The notes beneath the pieces are model-generated. The model did not search any database. It was not told the origin of the DNA and saw only the letters and a program-made list of their open reading frames with translations. The position numbers and the translations under genes are program-made. Shown here piece after piece: positions 17,891 through 29,410 of a stretch of 54,745 bases of DNA; positions within the stretch are counted from its first letter, which is position 1, and each line of letters opens with the position of its first letter. Source of the DNA: Calothrix sp. CSU_2_0 (lineage in GTDB: Bacteria > Cyanobacteriota > Cyanobacteriia > Cyanobacteriales > Nostocaceae); NCBI GenBank assembly GCA_012034595.1, contig JAAUPE010000035.1, positions 1 to 54,745 on the forward strand. The letters are read 5' to 3'.

Positions 17891-20800
17891 ATGACTAACG
17901 AATCGATTATGGAACCAGCCTTTCTATTGCCCGACTTAATAGCAATCCAGCGTTCGAGTTTTCGCTGGTTCTTGGAAGAAGGGTTGATCGAAGAGCTAAA
18001 TTCTTTTAGTCCAATTACTGACTATACTGGCAAACTCGAACTGCATTTCTTGGGTCATAACTACAAAATGAAGGAACCCAAGTATAATGTTGACGAGGCA
18101 AAGCGACGGGACAGTACCTACGCGGTGCAAATGTACGTACCCACGCGCTTAATCAATAAAGAAACAGGTGAAATCAAAGAGCAAGACGTATTTATTGGCG
18201 ATTTGCCATTGATGACCGACCGAGGCACATTTATTATTAACGGTGCGGAACGGGTAATCGTTAACCAAATTGTGCGATCGCTGGAGTTTACTACAAATCG
18301 GAAATCGATAAAAACGGACGCAGAACCTACTCAGCCAGCTTAATTCCCAACCGAGGTGCTTGGTTAAAGTTTGAAACCGACCGGAACGACTTAGTTTGGG
18401 TGCGTATCGACAAAACCCGTAAACTTTCGGCACAAGTACTGCTCAAATCCTTAGGGTTATCAGATAACGAAATTTTCGATGCCCTCCGTCACCCCGAATA
18501 CTTCCAAAAAACTATCGAAAAAGAAGGTCAGTTTTCTGAAGAAGAAGCCTTGATGGAATTGTATCGTAAGTTACGTCCCGGCGAACCACCAACAGTATTG
18601 GGCGGACAACAACTGCTAGATTCGCGCTTCTTCGACGCAAAACGCTACGACTTAGGCAGAGTCGGCAGATACAAATTAAACAAGAAACTGCGCCTGCAAG
18701 TACCAGATACAGTGCGAGTTTTAACTCCTAACGATATCTTAGCAGCAGTCGATTACCTAATCAACCTCGAATTTGACATTGGTAATACTGATGACATCGA
18801 CCACTTAGGAAATCGTCGCGTCCGCAGTGTGGGAGAATTGCTGCAAAACCAAGTTAGAGTCGGCTTAAACCGCTTAGAAAGGATAATTCGGGAACGGATG
18901 ACCGTATCGGATGCCGAAGTTCTTACTCCTGCATCCTTGGTTAACCCCAAGCCCTTAGTGGCTGCCATCAAGGAATTTTTTGGTTCGAGCCAATTATCCC
19001 AGTTCATGGATCAAACCAACCCCTTAGCGGAATTGACCCACAAACGCCGACTATCAGCCCTTGGTCCTGGCGGCTTAACCCGCGAACGGGCAGGGTTTGC
19101 CGTCCGGGATATTCACCCATCCCACTACGGACGCATTTGTCCGATTGAGACACCGGAAGGTCCCAACGCTGGTTTGATTGGTTCTTTGGCAACCCACGCC
19201 AGAGTCAATCAATATGGCTTTTTAGAGACACCTTACCGTCAAGTTGAAAACGCGAAAGTGCGGCTTGACTTGCCCGTAATCTATATGACTGCCGACGAAG
19301 AAGATGATTTGCGGGTGGCAGCAGGGGACGCAATGACCGATGAAAACGGTTATTTAAAAGGGATAGTGCCCATCCGTTACCGTCGGGAATTCTCAACAAC
19401 AACTCCCGAACAGGTTGACTGCGTGGCTGTATCTCCGGTACAAATTGTGTCCGTTGCCACCAGTATGATTCCCTTCCTCGAACATGACGACGCGAACCGG
19501 GCACTGATGGGTTCCAACATGCAACGGCAGGCAGTACCCCTACTCAAGCCCGAACGTCCTTTAGTGGGAACTGGGTTAGAAGCACAGGCAGCGCGAGATT
19601 CGGGGATGGTGATTGTTTCCCGGACAGATGGTGATGTCACCTACGTTGACGCGACGGAGATTCGCGTGCGTCCGCGACCTAAAGTTATGGAAGGGGAAGC
19701 CCCCAGATTCAACCCACCAGAATTAAGAGAACTTAAATATCACCTTTCCAAATATCAGCGATCGAACCAAGATACCTGTTTAAATCAGAAGCCTTTGGTG
19801 CGGATGGGTGAAAAAGTAGTGGCAGGGCAGGTTTTGGCAGATGGTTCTTCTACCGAAGGTGGAGAATTAGCTCTAGGACAAAATATCATCGTCGCCTACA
19901 TGCCTTGGGAAGGGTATAACTACGAAGACGCGATTTTGATTTCCGAACGTTTGGTACAGGATGATATCTACACCTCGATTCACATTGAGAAATACGAAAT
20001 CGAGGCAAGACAAACTAAACTAGGACCCGAAGAAATCACCCGTGAAATTCCCAACGTTGGTGAAGATGCATTGCGTCAGTTGGACGAGCAAGGGATTATC
20101 CGGATTGGGGCTTGGGTAGATGCAGGGGATATCCTCGTCGGTAAAGTTACCCCCAAAGGAGAATCGGATCAACCACCCGAAGAAAAATTGTTAAGAGCAA
20201 TTTTTGGCGAAAAAGCGCGGGATGTGCGGGATAACTCATTGCGCGTTCCCAACGGTGAAAAAGGTCGAGTCGTTGACGTGCGGCTATTTACCCGCGAACA
20301 GGGTGACGAATTGCCACCTGGGGCAAACATGGTCGTGCGGGTGTATGTAGCCCAAAAACGGAAAATCCAAGTCGGCGATAAAATGGCTGGTCGTCATGGT
20401 AATAAAGGGATTATTTCCAAAATATTGCCAGTGGAAGACATGCCTTACCTCCCCGATGGTGGCACCGTCGATATCGTCCTCAATCCCTTGGGTGTACCGA
20501 GCCGGATGAACGTGGGGCAGGTATTTGAATGCATGTTAGGTTGGGCTGGGCATAACTTAGGCGTACGGTTCAAAATTACCCCCTTCGATGAAATGTACGG
20601 CGAAGAATCCTCACGGGCGATCGTCCACGGCAAGTTACAAGAAGCACGGGATGAAACTGGTAGAGATTGGGTGTATAACCCCGATAATGCTGGCAAAATC
20701 ATGGTTTATGACGGTCGGACAGGGGAAGCCTTTGACCGTGCGGTGACAATTGGCGTGGCTTATATGCTCAAGCTCGTCCACTTAGTAGACGATAAAATCC

Positions 20801-21225
20801 ACGCTCGTTCTACCGGACCATACTCGTTGGTGACACAGCAACCCTTGGGTGGGAAAGCACAGCAAGGTGGTCAGCGCTTCGGAGAAATGGAAGTATGGGC
20901 ACTCGAAGCCTTCGGTGCAGCATACACATTGCAGGAGTTGTTGACAGTAAAATCCGACGATATGCAAGGACGTAACGAAGCTTTGAATGCGATCGTCAAA
21001 GGTAAGGCAATTCCGCGACCAGGAACACCGGAGTCATTCAAGGTACTGATGCGCGAGTTGCAATCGTTAGGTTTGGATATTGCCGTCCATAAGGTTGAGA
21101 CACAGAACGACGGTAGTTCGCTCGATGTCGAAGTCGATTTGATGGCAGACCAATCAGCCCGTCGCACACCACCTCGTCCTACCTATGAGTCGCTCTCCCG
21201 CGATGCGGTCGAAGAAGACGAGTAA
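17891..21225 (+). pseudogene. rpoB: RNA polymerase beta subunit, with one apparent frameshift
   Basis: The catalytic beta subunit, about 1,110 residues. It begins [20 protein letters not shown] and runs in frame to about 18280. The frame is then lost at GCGATCGCTGGAG; one more C (GCGATCGCCTGGAG) restores the universally conserved [20 protein letters not shown] and joins the downstream frame that continues to the stop at 21225. Diagnostic segments include [39 protein letters not shown] and [20 protein letters not shown]. Because the gene is single-copy and essential, the break is more likely a sequencing or assembly error than a true pseudogene. A GTG at 17777 would add 38 residues from a 12-bp repeat; the ATG at 17891 is preferred because it matches cyanobacterial homologues. 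Confidence 0.93.
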
Positions 21226-21383
21226 CAAATGGTTAGGAGTTAGGGGTTAAGAATTGAAATTTTCAACCTTGATTCAGCACTCTCAACTCCTAACTCCAAC
21301 AACTAAATACTCCTCACAACGCGCTCATAACAGCGTGTGTTTAAAGTATCTCTTTAATAAGTAAGAACTCAGTAATACAAAAC

Positions 21384-23261
21384 ATGAGACCAGGTCAAAA
21401 TAACCAGTTTGATTACGTCAAAATCGGCTTGGCATCCCCCGAACGGATTCGAGTTTGGGGCGAGAGAACGTTACCTAACGGTCAAGTAGTCGGGGAAGTC
21501 ACCAAGCCGGAAACGATTAATTACCGGACTTTAAAGCCAGAAATGGATGGGCTTTTTTGCGAGCGCATTTTTGGTCCTGCTAAGGATTGGGAATGCCATT
21601 GCGGTAAGTACAAGCGCGTTCGCCACCGTGGTATAGTTTGTGAGCGTTGCGGTGTGGAAGTTACTGAATCGCGCGTACGTCGCCATCGGATGGGCTACAT
21701 TAAACTGGCGGCTCCCGTTGCCCATGTCTGGTATCTCAAAGGTATCCCTAGTTATATTTCCATCTTGCTGGATATGCCTTTGCGGGATGTGGAGCAAATT
21801 GTATATTTCAATTCCTATGTTGTTCTCAGTCAAGGTAACGCTGATACATTAAGTTACAAGCAACTGCTGAGTGAAGACCAGTGGTTGGAGATTGAAGACC
21901 AAATTTACGCCGAAGATTCTCAATTAGTTGGGGTCGAGGTCGGAATTGGTGCGGAAGCACTGCTACGCTTGCTAGCTGATATTAATTTAGAGCAGGAAGC
22001 TGAAAATCTCCGTGAGGAAATTGGTACTGCTAAGGGACAGAAACGAGCAAAGTTGATTAAGCGGTTGCGCGTGATTGACAACTTTATTGCGACTGGTTCT
22101 AAACCCGAATGGATGGTAATGACGGTGATTCCCGTGATTCCTCCCGATTTACGCCCGATGGTGCAACTCGATGGTGGAAGGTTTGCGACAAGCGACTTAA
22201 ACGATTTATATCGTCGCGTGATTAACCGTAACAACCGTTTGGCGAGACTGCAAGAAATTCTTGCACCAGAGATTATTGTCCGTAACGAAAAACGGATGCT
22301 GCAAGAAGCGGTTGATGCACTGATTGATAACGGTCGTCGTGGACGGACTGTGGTTGGTGCAAATAACCGTCCATTGAAGTCGCTGTCAGACATCATCGAA
22401 GGTAAGCAAGGTCGTTTCCGGCAAAACTTACTCGGTAAACGGGTTGACTACTCCGGTCGTTCCGTAATTGTCGTTGGTCCCAAGTTACATATCCACCAGT
22501 GCGGATTGCCAAGAGAAATGGCAATAGAACTATTTCAACCGTTTGTAATTAATCGGTTGATTCGCAGTGGGATGGTAAATAATATCAAAGCGGCAAAGAA
22601 ACTGATATCACGTTCTGACCCCCAGGTTTGGGATGTTCTCGAAGAAGTAATCGAAGGACACCCAGTCATGTTAAACCGTGCGCCGACGCTTCACCGTTTG
22701 GGGATTCAAGCATTCGAGCCAATTTTGGTGGAAGGTCGAGCAATTCAACTGCACCCACTTGTGTGTCCAGCATTTAACGCGGACTTTGACGGCGACCAAA
22801 TGGCGGTACACGTTCCTCTATCATTGGAGTCGCAGGCTGAAGCACGGTTGTTGATGTTGGCTTCTAATAATATTTTGTCTCCTGCTACTGGTAAGCCAAT
22901 TATTACCCCCAGCCAAGACATGGTTTTGGGTGCTTATTACCTAACCGCAGAAAATCCTGCTGCAACCAAAGGTGCTGGAAAGTATTTTGCGTCCCTAGAT
23001 GATGCAATTATGGCTTTTGAACAGGGGCAAATCGACTTACATGCCTATGTATTCGTTCGATATGATGGCGAAGTCGAATCCCCCGAAGCTGATTTGGAGC
23101 CATTGGAAGAGACTAAGAATGAAGATGGCACAGTCACCAAAATGTATAAATTCCGTCGCGTCCGTCTAGATGCCCAAGGGAATATGATGACTCAATATAT
23201 ACGTACTACTCCAGGTCGTGTTATCTACAATAAGGCGATTCAGGAAGCATTAGCAACTTAG
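21384..23261 (+). CDS. rpoC1: RNA polymerase gamma subunit (N-terminal part of beta')
   Basis: This 625-residue subunit corresponds to the N-terminal portion of bacterial beta', made as a separate protein in cyanobacteria and plastids. It has the zinc-binding cysteines of the clamp ([20 protein letters not shown] at about 70-90), the rudder/lid region, [20 protein letters not shown], and the active-site [12 protein letters not shown] that binds the catalytic Mg2+. It lies 158 bases after rpoB in the same direction, part of the rpoBC1C2 operon. Confidence 0.97.
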   Translation: MRPGQNNQFDYVKIGLASPERIRVWGERTLPNGQVVGEVTKPETINYRTLKPEMDGLFCERIFGPAKDWECHCGKYKRVRHRGIVCERCGVEVTESRVRRHRMGYIKLAAPVAHVWYLKGIPSYISILLDMPLRDVEQIVYFNSYVVLSQGNADTLSYKQLLSEDQWLEIEDQIYAEDSQLVGVEVGIGAEALLRLLADINLEQEAENLREEIGTAKGQKRAKLIKRLRVIDNFIATGSKPEWMVMTVIPVIPPDLRPMVQLDGGRFATSDLNDLYRRVINRNNRLARLQEILAPEIIVRNEKRMLQEAVDALIDNGRRGRTVVGANNRPLKSLSDIIEGKQGRFRQNLLGKRVDYSGRSVIVVGPKLHIHQCGLPREMAIELFQPFVINRLIRSGMVNNIKAAKKLISRSDPQVWDVLEEVIEGHPVMLNRAPTLHRLGIQAFEPILVEGRAIQLHPLVCPAFNADFDGDQMAVHVPLSLESQAEARLLMLASNNILSPATGKPIITPSQDMVLGAYYLTAENPAATKGAGKYFASLDDAIMAFEQGQIDLHAYVFVRYDGEVESPEADLEPLEETKNEDGTVTKMYKFRRVRLDAQGNMMTQYIRTTPGRVIYNKAIQEALAT

Positions 23262-23335
23262 GGAATAGGGAATAGGGCATGGGGTATCGGAAAGCAAATG
23301 TTTTGAAGGGAAGCTATGCATCTCAGAAATGTCTT

Positions 23336-23357
23336 CTCACCTCCCAGGGGAGGTGAG
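23336..23357. repeat. Perfect 10-bp hairpin between rpoC1 and rpoC2
   Basis: CTCACCTCCC pairs exactly with GGGAGGTGAG across a 2-nt spacer. No T tract follows, so it is not a standard terminator. It could be an RNA-processing or stability element in the operon transcript, or a dispersed palindrome. Confidence 0.6.
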
Positions 23358-23377
23358 TAGGAGATAACAATTCTAAT

Positions 23378-23415
23378 TGCCCAATGCCCAATGTCCATTG
23401 CCCATTACCCATTAT
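23378..23415. repeat. Heptamer tandem repeats before rpoC2
   Basis: A run of degenerate 7-mers of the CCCAATG/CCCATTG type sits in the rpoC1-rpoC2 gap, with related GGGAATA units just after rpoC1 (23261-23290). These repeats expand the spacer to about 200 bases. Confidence 0.75.
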
Positions 23416-23465
23416 TTCCCCAATACCCGTAGCCCAATCGCTAATGACTAAAGGATTAATGACAA

Positions 23466-26400
23466 ATGACTAATGAAAAAATGGTTTTCCGGAATCGCGT
23501 AGTTAACAAAGGTCAACTACGAAATCTGATTTCTTGGGCGTTTACCCATTACGGAACGGCACGGACGGCGGTGATGGCAGATAAGCTCAAGGCTTTGGGT
23601 TTCCGCTACGCAACAAAGGCTGGGGTTTCCATCAGCGTTGATGATTTGATGGTGCCGCCATCGAAGCGGAGTTTGCTTGATGCGGCGGAGGATGACATTC
23701 GTGCCACAGAGGAGCGCTACCAACGGGGTGAGATTACTGAGGTTGAGCGTTTCCAAAAAGTAATCGATACGTGGAATGGAACTTCTGAAGCTCTGAAAGA
23801 TGAGGTAGTTAAGCACTTTGAGAGTACTGACCCCCTCAACTCTGTATACATGATGGCGTTTTCTGGGGCGCGGGGTAATATTTCCCAGGTACGCCAGTTG
23901 GTAGGGATGCGTGGATTGATGGCGAATCCCCAAGGGGAAATTATTGACTTACCAATTAAAACTAACTTCCGCGAAGGGTTGACTGTAACGGAATATATTA
24001 TTTCTTCTTATGGTGCGAGAAAAGGCTTGGTTGATACGGCGCTGCGTACAGCCGACTCTGGTTATCTAACTCGTCGTCTAGTTGACGTATCCCAGGATGT
24101 AATTATTCGGGAAGTTGATTGTGGGACGATGCGAGGTATTCCGATTGGGGCGATGAAAGACGGTTCTAAAGTCTTGATGAACATCGCCACTCGCTTGTTG
24201 GGACGAGTTGTCAACGTCGATGTCGTACATCCCAAGACGGGGGAAGTGATTGCAGTTCGCAACACCCCAATTTCCGAGGAATTAGCCAAGGAAATTCAGA
24301 AAGCTGGCGTTGAAGAAGTTATGGTGCGATCGCCCCTAACTTGTGAAGCGGCGCGATCGGTTTGCCAACACTGTTACGGTTGGAGTTTGGCACATGCCAA
24401 AATGGTTGATTTGGGTGAAGCTGTGGGAATTATCGCCGCTCAAAGTATTGGCGAACCTGGAACCCAGTTAACCATGCGGACTTTCCACACTGGAGGGGTA
24501 TTCACTGGGGAAGTTGCTAAACAAGTGCGATCCGAAACTAACGGGACTGTGAAGATTCCTCGGAAGTTACGCACCCGTCCATTCCGTACCCGCCACGGTG
24601 AAGATGCGCTGTTGGTGGAAATGAACGGTATTATGACTGTTGACAATAGTGAAACAGGTATCAAAGAAATCGAGCTTACCCAAGGTTCGACGCTTTATAT
24701 TACCGATGGTCAAAAGGTCAAAGTTGGGCAGCTGATTGCGGAAGTCGCATTAGGTGGTCGAACTACCCGGATAAGCACTGAGAAAGCGGTCAAAGATGTT
24801 GCGTCTGATTTGGCGGGTGAAGTCAAATTCTCCGACGTTGTTGCCGAGCAAAAAACCGACAGACAAGGAAATACAACCACGACGGCAGCTAGAGGTGGAT
24901 TGATTTGGATTCTCTCTGGGGATGTATATAATTTACCGCCAGGAGCCGAGCTAGTTGTCAAAGAAGGCGATAGCGTTGTTACTAATGGCGTGTTAGCTGA
25001 AACCCAGTTAACAACAATCCACGGTGGTGTCGTTCGCTTGCCGGAAGTGCAGCCTGGTAAGAGTACGAGAGAAATTGAGATTATTACGGCATCGGTGGTA
25101 CTCGATCAGGCAACGGTAACGGCACAAAGTACCCAAGGTCGTAATAATTACTTGGTGACTACGATTAATAACCAAGCTTTTAATCTTAGAGCAACCCCAG
25201 GAACAAAAGTGCAAAACGGTCAGGTTGTCGCCGAATTAATCGACGATCGCTACCGAACTACAACGGGTGGTTTGCTGAAGTTTGCTGGTGTGGAAGTTCA
25301 GAAAAAAGGTAAGGCAAAGCAAGGTTATGAGGTCGTCCAAGCTGGTAGCTTGCTATGGATTCCCGAAGAAACCCACGAAGTTAACAAAGATATTTCGCTG
25401 CTGTTAGTCGAAGATGGACAATTTGTCAATGCTGGTGACGAAGTTGTTAAAGATATCTTCTGCCAAAATAGCGGCGTAGTCGAAGTGACTCAGAAAAACG
25501 ACATTCTCCGCGAAGTCGTGATTAAGCCAGGTGAACTGCTGATGGTCGATGACCCGGAAGCGGTGATGGGACGTGATGGTACGTTTATACAACCGGGCGA
25601 AGAGTTAATGGGGCAAGTTGCCACCGAACTACGTTACATCGAGTATATTGAATCTCCCGAAGGTCCGGCATTATTAAGCCGTCCTGCTGTCGAGTTTAAA
25701 GTGCCCGAACAACCAGATGTGCCATCAACAACATCCGTAAGTCAGCAAACCGGGCGTTCGATTCAGTTGCGTGCAGTCCAACGTTTGCCGTATAAGGATT
25801 CCGAGCGGGTCAAGTCGGTGGAAGGGGTGGAGTTACTGCGAACACAGTTGGTATTGGAAATCGAGCAAGAAGCCGAACACGACCATAACGCTTCGCCTTT
25901 GGCAGCCGATATCGAGTTAGTTGTGGATGAGCAAGACCCAGATATTCAGCGCTTGCAGTTGGTGATTTTGGAATCGCTGGTAGTTCGTCGTGATATTTCT
26001 GCGGATGCAACCCAAGGTAGTACACAAACCAACCTCGAAGTTGAGGAAGGATTAACGATTGCTCCAGGGGCAGTTGTTGCCCGAACTCAAATCCTCTGTA
26101 AAGAAGGGGGTGTAGTCCGAGGTATCCAGAAGGGTACAGAAGCTGTACGTCGCTGTTTGGTGTTACGTAATAGTGATGTGTTAGTTACCAAATGCAAAAA
26201 CCAACCAAAGGTAAAAGTTGGCGACTTGATTGTTGAGGGTAGCGAAATCGCCACTGGTGCCGTAGCCGAAGAATCCGGTCAAGTTGTCGAAATTTCTAGT
26301 GCTGCTGCTGCTGCTGGGGGAGACTCCGCTTTGGCAACCCAAGGGCATATTGTCAAGACGCGGATTGGTCGTCCTTACCGTGTTAGTCCTGGTGCGGTAC

Positions 26401-27533
26401 TACAAATCGAAGATAGTGGCTTGGTACAACGGGGTGATAACTTAGTGCTGCTGGTATTCGAGCGTGCCAAAACTGGGGACATTATCCAAGGTTTACCTCG
26501 AATCGAAGAATTGCTCGAAGCCCGGAAACCTAAAGAAGCTTGTATTCTGGCAAGACGTAGCGGTGAAGTTAAGGTTGTTTACAGTGATGGCGATGAAGCG
26601 ATCGCAATTAAAGTGATCGAATCTAATGGGGTTGTTACCGACTATAACCTTGGACCCGGACAAAACCTGAATATTTCCGATGGGCAGCAAGTAGAAGCTG
26701 GACAAACCATGACTGATGGACCTTCTAATCCTCACGAGATTTTAGACCTTTTCTTCAGTCTCGGTCATGAAGATGGTATTTATGCTTGTGCGAGTATTGC
26801 ACTGCAAGAAGTACAAAGCTTCCTTGTAAACGAAGTCCAATCGGTATACCAATCGCAGGGTATTGATGTTGCCGACAAACACATCGAAGTTATCGTTCGT
26901 CAGATGACATCGAAGGTGCGCGTTGATGATGGTGGCGACACAACTATGCTTCCTGGGGAGTTGGTGGAATTGCGGCAAATCGAGCAAGTTAACGAAGCCA
27001 TGGCAATTACTGGTGGTGCGAGGGCACAATATACGCCAATGCTACTCGGTATTACCAAGGCATCTTTGAATACCGATAGCTTTATCTCTGCCGCATCGTT
27101 CCAAGAAACAACACGGGTACTTACCGAAGCTGCGATCGAAGGAAAATCTGATTGGTTGCGCGGTTTGAAGGAAAACGTAATTATCGGACGTTTGATTCCT
27201 GCGGGGACAGGCTTCAATGTTTACGATGAACCGAGTATTGTTGATGACTACTCGACCGAACTAACCAGCAGTGTTTTGGATGAAGTTGACGACCCACTTG
27301 ATATGGTACTCGACGATCGCACGGCTCGTAACTATAATTTGGATTCGCCTACTCTTGGTGTTGGCGATACAAGTTTTGGTGTTAATGCTAGACGTAATGG
27401 TTCTATTCTTGAGGAAGACGATTACATGGTTCCTGAAGTTAGCGACCTCGTTGATGAAGATGATTACGAGGAAGTTGACGATGTAGATGATATCGATGAT
27501 GCAGATGATGTAGATATAGATGATGATTTTTAA
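23466..27533 (+). CDS. rpoC2: RNA polymerase beta' subunit (C-terminal part)
   Basis: This 1,355-residue subunit carries the C-terminal half of bacterial beta'. It includes the trigger-loop/bridge region ([20 protein letters not shown] and TFHTGGVF, about 320-345), zinc-site cysteines ([11 protein letters not shown]), and the long cyanobacterial insertion of repeated sandwich-barrel hybrid motifs spanning roughly 350-1000. It ends with [20 protein letters not shown] and [18 protein letters not shown], then a very acidic Asp/Glu tail ([20 protein letters not shown]) at the extreme C terminus. It is the last gene of the operon, followed by a terminator. Confidence 0.97.
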   Translation: MTNEKMVFRNRVVNKGQLRNLISWAFTHYGTARTAVMADKLKALGFRYATKAGVSISVDDLMVPPSKRSLLDAAEDDIRATEERYQRGEITEVERFQKVIDTWNGTSEALKDEVVKHFESTDPLNSVYMMAFSGARGNISQVRQLVGMRGLMANPQGEIIDLPIKTNFREGLTVTEYIISSYGARKGLVDTALRTADSGYLTRRLVDVSQDVIIREVDCGTMRGIPIGAMKDGSKVLMNIATRLLGRVVNVDVVHPKTGEVIAVRNTPISEELAKEIQKAGVEEVMVRSPLTCEAARSVCQHCYGWSLAHAKMVDLGEAVGIIAAQSIGEPGTQLTMRTFHTGGVFTGEVAKQVRSETNGTVKIPRKLRTRPFRTRHGEDALLVEMNGIMTVDNSETGIKEIELTQGSTLYITDGQKVKVGQLIAEVALGGRTTRISTEKAVKDVASDLAGEVKFSDVVAEQKTDRQGNTTTTAARGGLIWILSGDVYNLPPGAELVVKEGDSVVTNGVLAETQLTTIHGGVVRLPEVQPGKSTREIEIITASVVLDQATVTAQSTQGRNNYLVTTINNQAFNLRATPGTKVQNGQVVAELIDDRYRTTTGGLLKFAGVEVQKKGKAKQGYEVVQAGSLLWIPEETHEVNKDISLLLVEDGQFVNAGDEVVKDIFCQNSGVVEVTQKNDILREVVIKPGELLMVDDPEAVMGRDGTFIQPGEELMGQVATELRYIEYIESPEGPALLSRPAVEFKVPEQPDVPSTTSVSQQTGRSIQLRAVQRLPYKDSERVKSVEGVELLRTQLVLEIEQEAEHDHNASPLAADIELVVDEQDPDIQRLQLVILESLVVRRDISADATQGSTQTNLEVEEGLTIAPGAVVARTQILCKEGGVVRGIQKGTEAVRRCLVLRNSDVLVTKCKNQPKVKVGDLIVEGSEIATGAVAEESGQVVEISSAAAAAGGDSALATQGHIVKTRIGRPYRVSPGAVLQIEDSGLVQRGDNLVLLVFERAKTGDIIQGLPRIEELLEARKPKEACILARRSGEVKVVYSDGDEAIAIKVIESNGVVTDYNLGPGQNLNISDGQQVEAGQTMTDGPSNPHEILDLFFSLGHEDGIYACASIALQEVQSFLVNEVQSVYQSQGIDVADKHIEVIVRQMTSKVRVDDGGDTTMLPGELVELRQIEQVNEAMAITGGARAQYTPMLLGITKASLNTDSFISAASFQETTRVLTEAAIEGKSDWLRGLKENVIIGRLIPAGTGFNVYDEPSIVDDYSTELTSSVLDEVDDPLDMVLDDRTARNYNLDSPTLGVGDTSFGVNARRNGSILEEDDYMVPEVSDLVDEDDYEEVDDVDDIDDADDVDIDDDF

Positions 27534-27633
27534 GTAGGAAGCTAGGAGTTTAAATTAAATTTAAACTGCGGTTTTAATTTAATTTTTTGAGAAAACGTTC
27601 ATCACTACTAGTAATCTTAATGTCAACAAAATA

Positions 27634-27668
27634 AAGCGTTTCTAATATTACTTAGGAACGCTTTTTTG
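27634..27668 (+). terminator. Terminator of the rpoBC1C2 operon
   Basis: AAAGCGTT (27634-27641) pairs with AACGCTTT within AGGAACGCTTTTTT; a six-T tract ends the structure. It lies about 100 bases after the rpoC2 stop. Confidence 0.75.
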
Positions 27669-27745
27669 TTATTTATTGAACGGTTGCGATCGTAATCAAT
27701 TCAAAATGCATATTGCATTAAGGTTTGATTATGAACGCAATGTCT

Positions 27746-29410
27746 CTAATTGTTGATGGTGATTTCAATTTGTTTCGGTTGATAATCTTCAGCACTCAAT
27801 TTATTGGCACAAAAACCCATATCGCGCACTTGTTTTGGTTCTATTGCCATTCCCCAATTTAAAGGAGTCACAATATATTCACTCTTCCCTTGTTGTTTAA
27901 AAATGCCATTCCAAGAATTATTAATTGCAGCATGATTCATGTTGAATTTCATCTGCCAATTATTAATTTTACGACTGCTGATATTTCCAACTTTGAAAGT
28001 GGCACAAAATCCAGATTCCCAATCTGAATCTATTTTGCTCGTCACTTGCATTTGCTTAAATGAGGAAGAAGCAGAACGGGAGGAAGGTGGAAGGGATGAG
28101 GAAGATGAAGGAGGAGAAGAATTGTTGGTTACTGAGGCTTTTCCCGCTTGTTCTGGCTGTCGAGTTGGCATTATTGCTACTGCTGCGGGTGGTGCAGTAA
28201 ATTTTATAGGCAATATTTTAGATAGCAATACTTGCTTTGGTGCATCAATCGATTTCCAATCATCAAGCAAAATCCCACCCGTATCGGAACTGTTAGGATT
28301 CCAACTCCAATAAGCAAAGCTTAAGTTTTTCTCGCGGATATAATCGACAAATTTATTTTGCCAAATCCCTTCTTTAGATTGTTTGTCTACAAGTCTACCG
28401 CCAAATTCCCCAATCCAGATAGGAGCGATTTTTTGACGAGCAATATAATAAAAACCAGTGTCCCAACGTTGTGTCAGATTTTTAGGAAAGCTTTTATCGT
28501 CAAAATACGGCTTTTTATGTACACCTTCACCGTATTCATGGGGAGAATAAACTAACTTATTCCGCTTTGATAAACGAACTGGATAGCGTTTGACACCTTC
28601 TAGATTTCCACCCCACCAATGATGAGTCAGCTTTTGTCCGGGAACGTTGTTCTCAACTCCTTCAACAACGATTAGCCAATTAGGGTTAATACCAAGAATT
28701 GCATTACCTGCACGTTCCGCAGCTAATCGCCAATCAGTTTTTAGATTGTTAGTACCCCAACTAGCTTGACCGTGGGGTTCATTTTTCAAATCCGCACCAA
28801 CTATATTTTTTTGGTTTTTGTAATGTCGTGCTAGCATCTGCCAAGTATCAATCCAGTCGGCTTCACTAAAACCATCGCCATACCAAAGTTCGGGAATACG
28901 CTTGTCGTTGAGACGATGGCTATCAAGTATAATCAACAATCCTTGGCGATCGGCTTCTTGAACTACTAAGTCCATAATTTCCAAGGGGGTTTTTCCCTGA
29001 AGTTCTTTGTTACTACCGATGCTGTAGTCGATACCTGAAGCGCTGTTGCTACGTAAAGCTTCAACGGAGTATGGTAAACGGATGACGTTGTATCCCAAGC
29101 TTTTGATTTGGGAAAGCATTTCTTTATAATCCCGTTTCCACAATCCATGAGGTGCGTGTGTCTCTACTTCCATTCCAAACCAATTCACACCTCGGAATAA
29201 TACCGTTTTACCTGCTGCGTCAACAATTTTTGCACCATTGGTTGATAGTGGTAGTTGGATTGCTTGAGATGCTAAAACTGCATTGCTTTTGTTGTCAATC
29301 GGCAATCTTGCCAAAAATCCACCCAAGAATATAACTAACGCTACAGAAAGTACGAACAGCCGTTGGTAAAACTGAATTCTTCGCCGTTTCATTTTCGGGA
29401 TAAATAGCAT
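27746..29410 (-). CDS. Secreted GH5 cellulase with CBM2-like domain
   Basis: A 554-residue secreted glycoside hydrolase that probably cleaves beta-1,4-glucan. A signal segment lies at 14-36. The GH5 barrel spans about 55-400, with GVNWFGMEVE, the acid/base E211 (GADLKNEPHG), H291/Y293 (SPHEYGEG) and the nucleophile E335 (IWIGEFGG). A Ser/Pro/Ala linker (426-452) leads to a C-terminal CBM2-type domain with flanking cysteines (SGFCATFKVGN ... GFCANKL). An alternative start is the Met at residue 7. It is a single transcription unit convergent with rpoC2. Filamentous cyanobacteria use such enzymes in sheath or host-wall remodelling; the actual substrate is not shown. Confidence 0.9.
   Translation of the reverse strand: MLFIPKMKRRRIQFYQRLFVLSVALVIFLGGFLARLPIDNKSNAVLASQAIQLPLSTNGAKIVDAAGKTVLFRGVNWFGMEVETHAPHGLWKRDYKEMLSQIKSLGYNVIRLPYSVEALRSNSASGIDYSIGSNKELQGKTPLEIMDLVVQEADRQGLLIILDSHRLNDKRIPELWYGDGFSEADWIDTWQMLARHYKNQKNIVGADLKNEPHGQASWGTNNLKTDWRLAAERAGNAILGINPNWLIVVEGVENNVPGQKLTHHWWGGNLEGVKRYPVRLSKRNKLVYSPHEYGEGVHKKPYFDDKSFPKNLTQRWDTGFYYIARQKIAPIWIGEFGGRLVDKQSKEGIWQNKFVDYIREKNLSFAYWSWNPNSSDTGGILLDDWKSIDAPKQVLLSKILPIKFTAPPAAVAIMPTRQPEQAGKASVTNNSSPPSSSSSLPPSSRSASSSFKQMQVTSKIDSDWESGFCATFKVGNISSRKINNWQMKFNMNHAAINNSWNGIFKQQGKSEYIVTPLNWGMAIEPKQVRDMGFCANKLSAEDYQPKQIEITINN

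Noticed and set aside
18281-18281. rpoB as a true pseudogene
   Set aside because: It is essential and single-copy; the rest is fully conserved and one base restores it, so an error is the simpler reading.
21920-22396. 158-codon minus-strand frame inside rpoC1
   Set aside because: It is antisense to conserved rpoC1 sequence with no similarity to known proteins.
27939-28313. 124-codon plus-strand frame inside the cellulase gene
   Set aside because: Its Glu/Gly-rich run is the reverse of the Ser/Pro linker codons, so it is a shadow frame.
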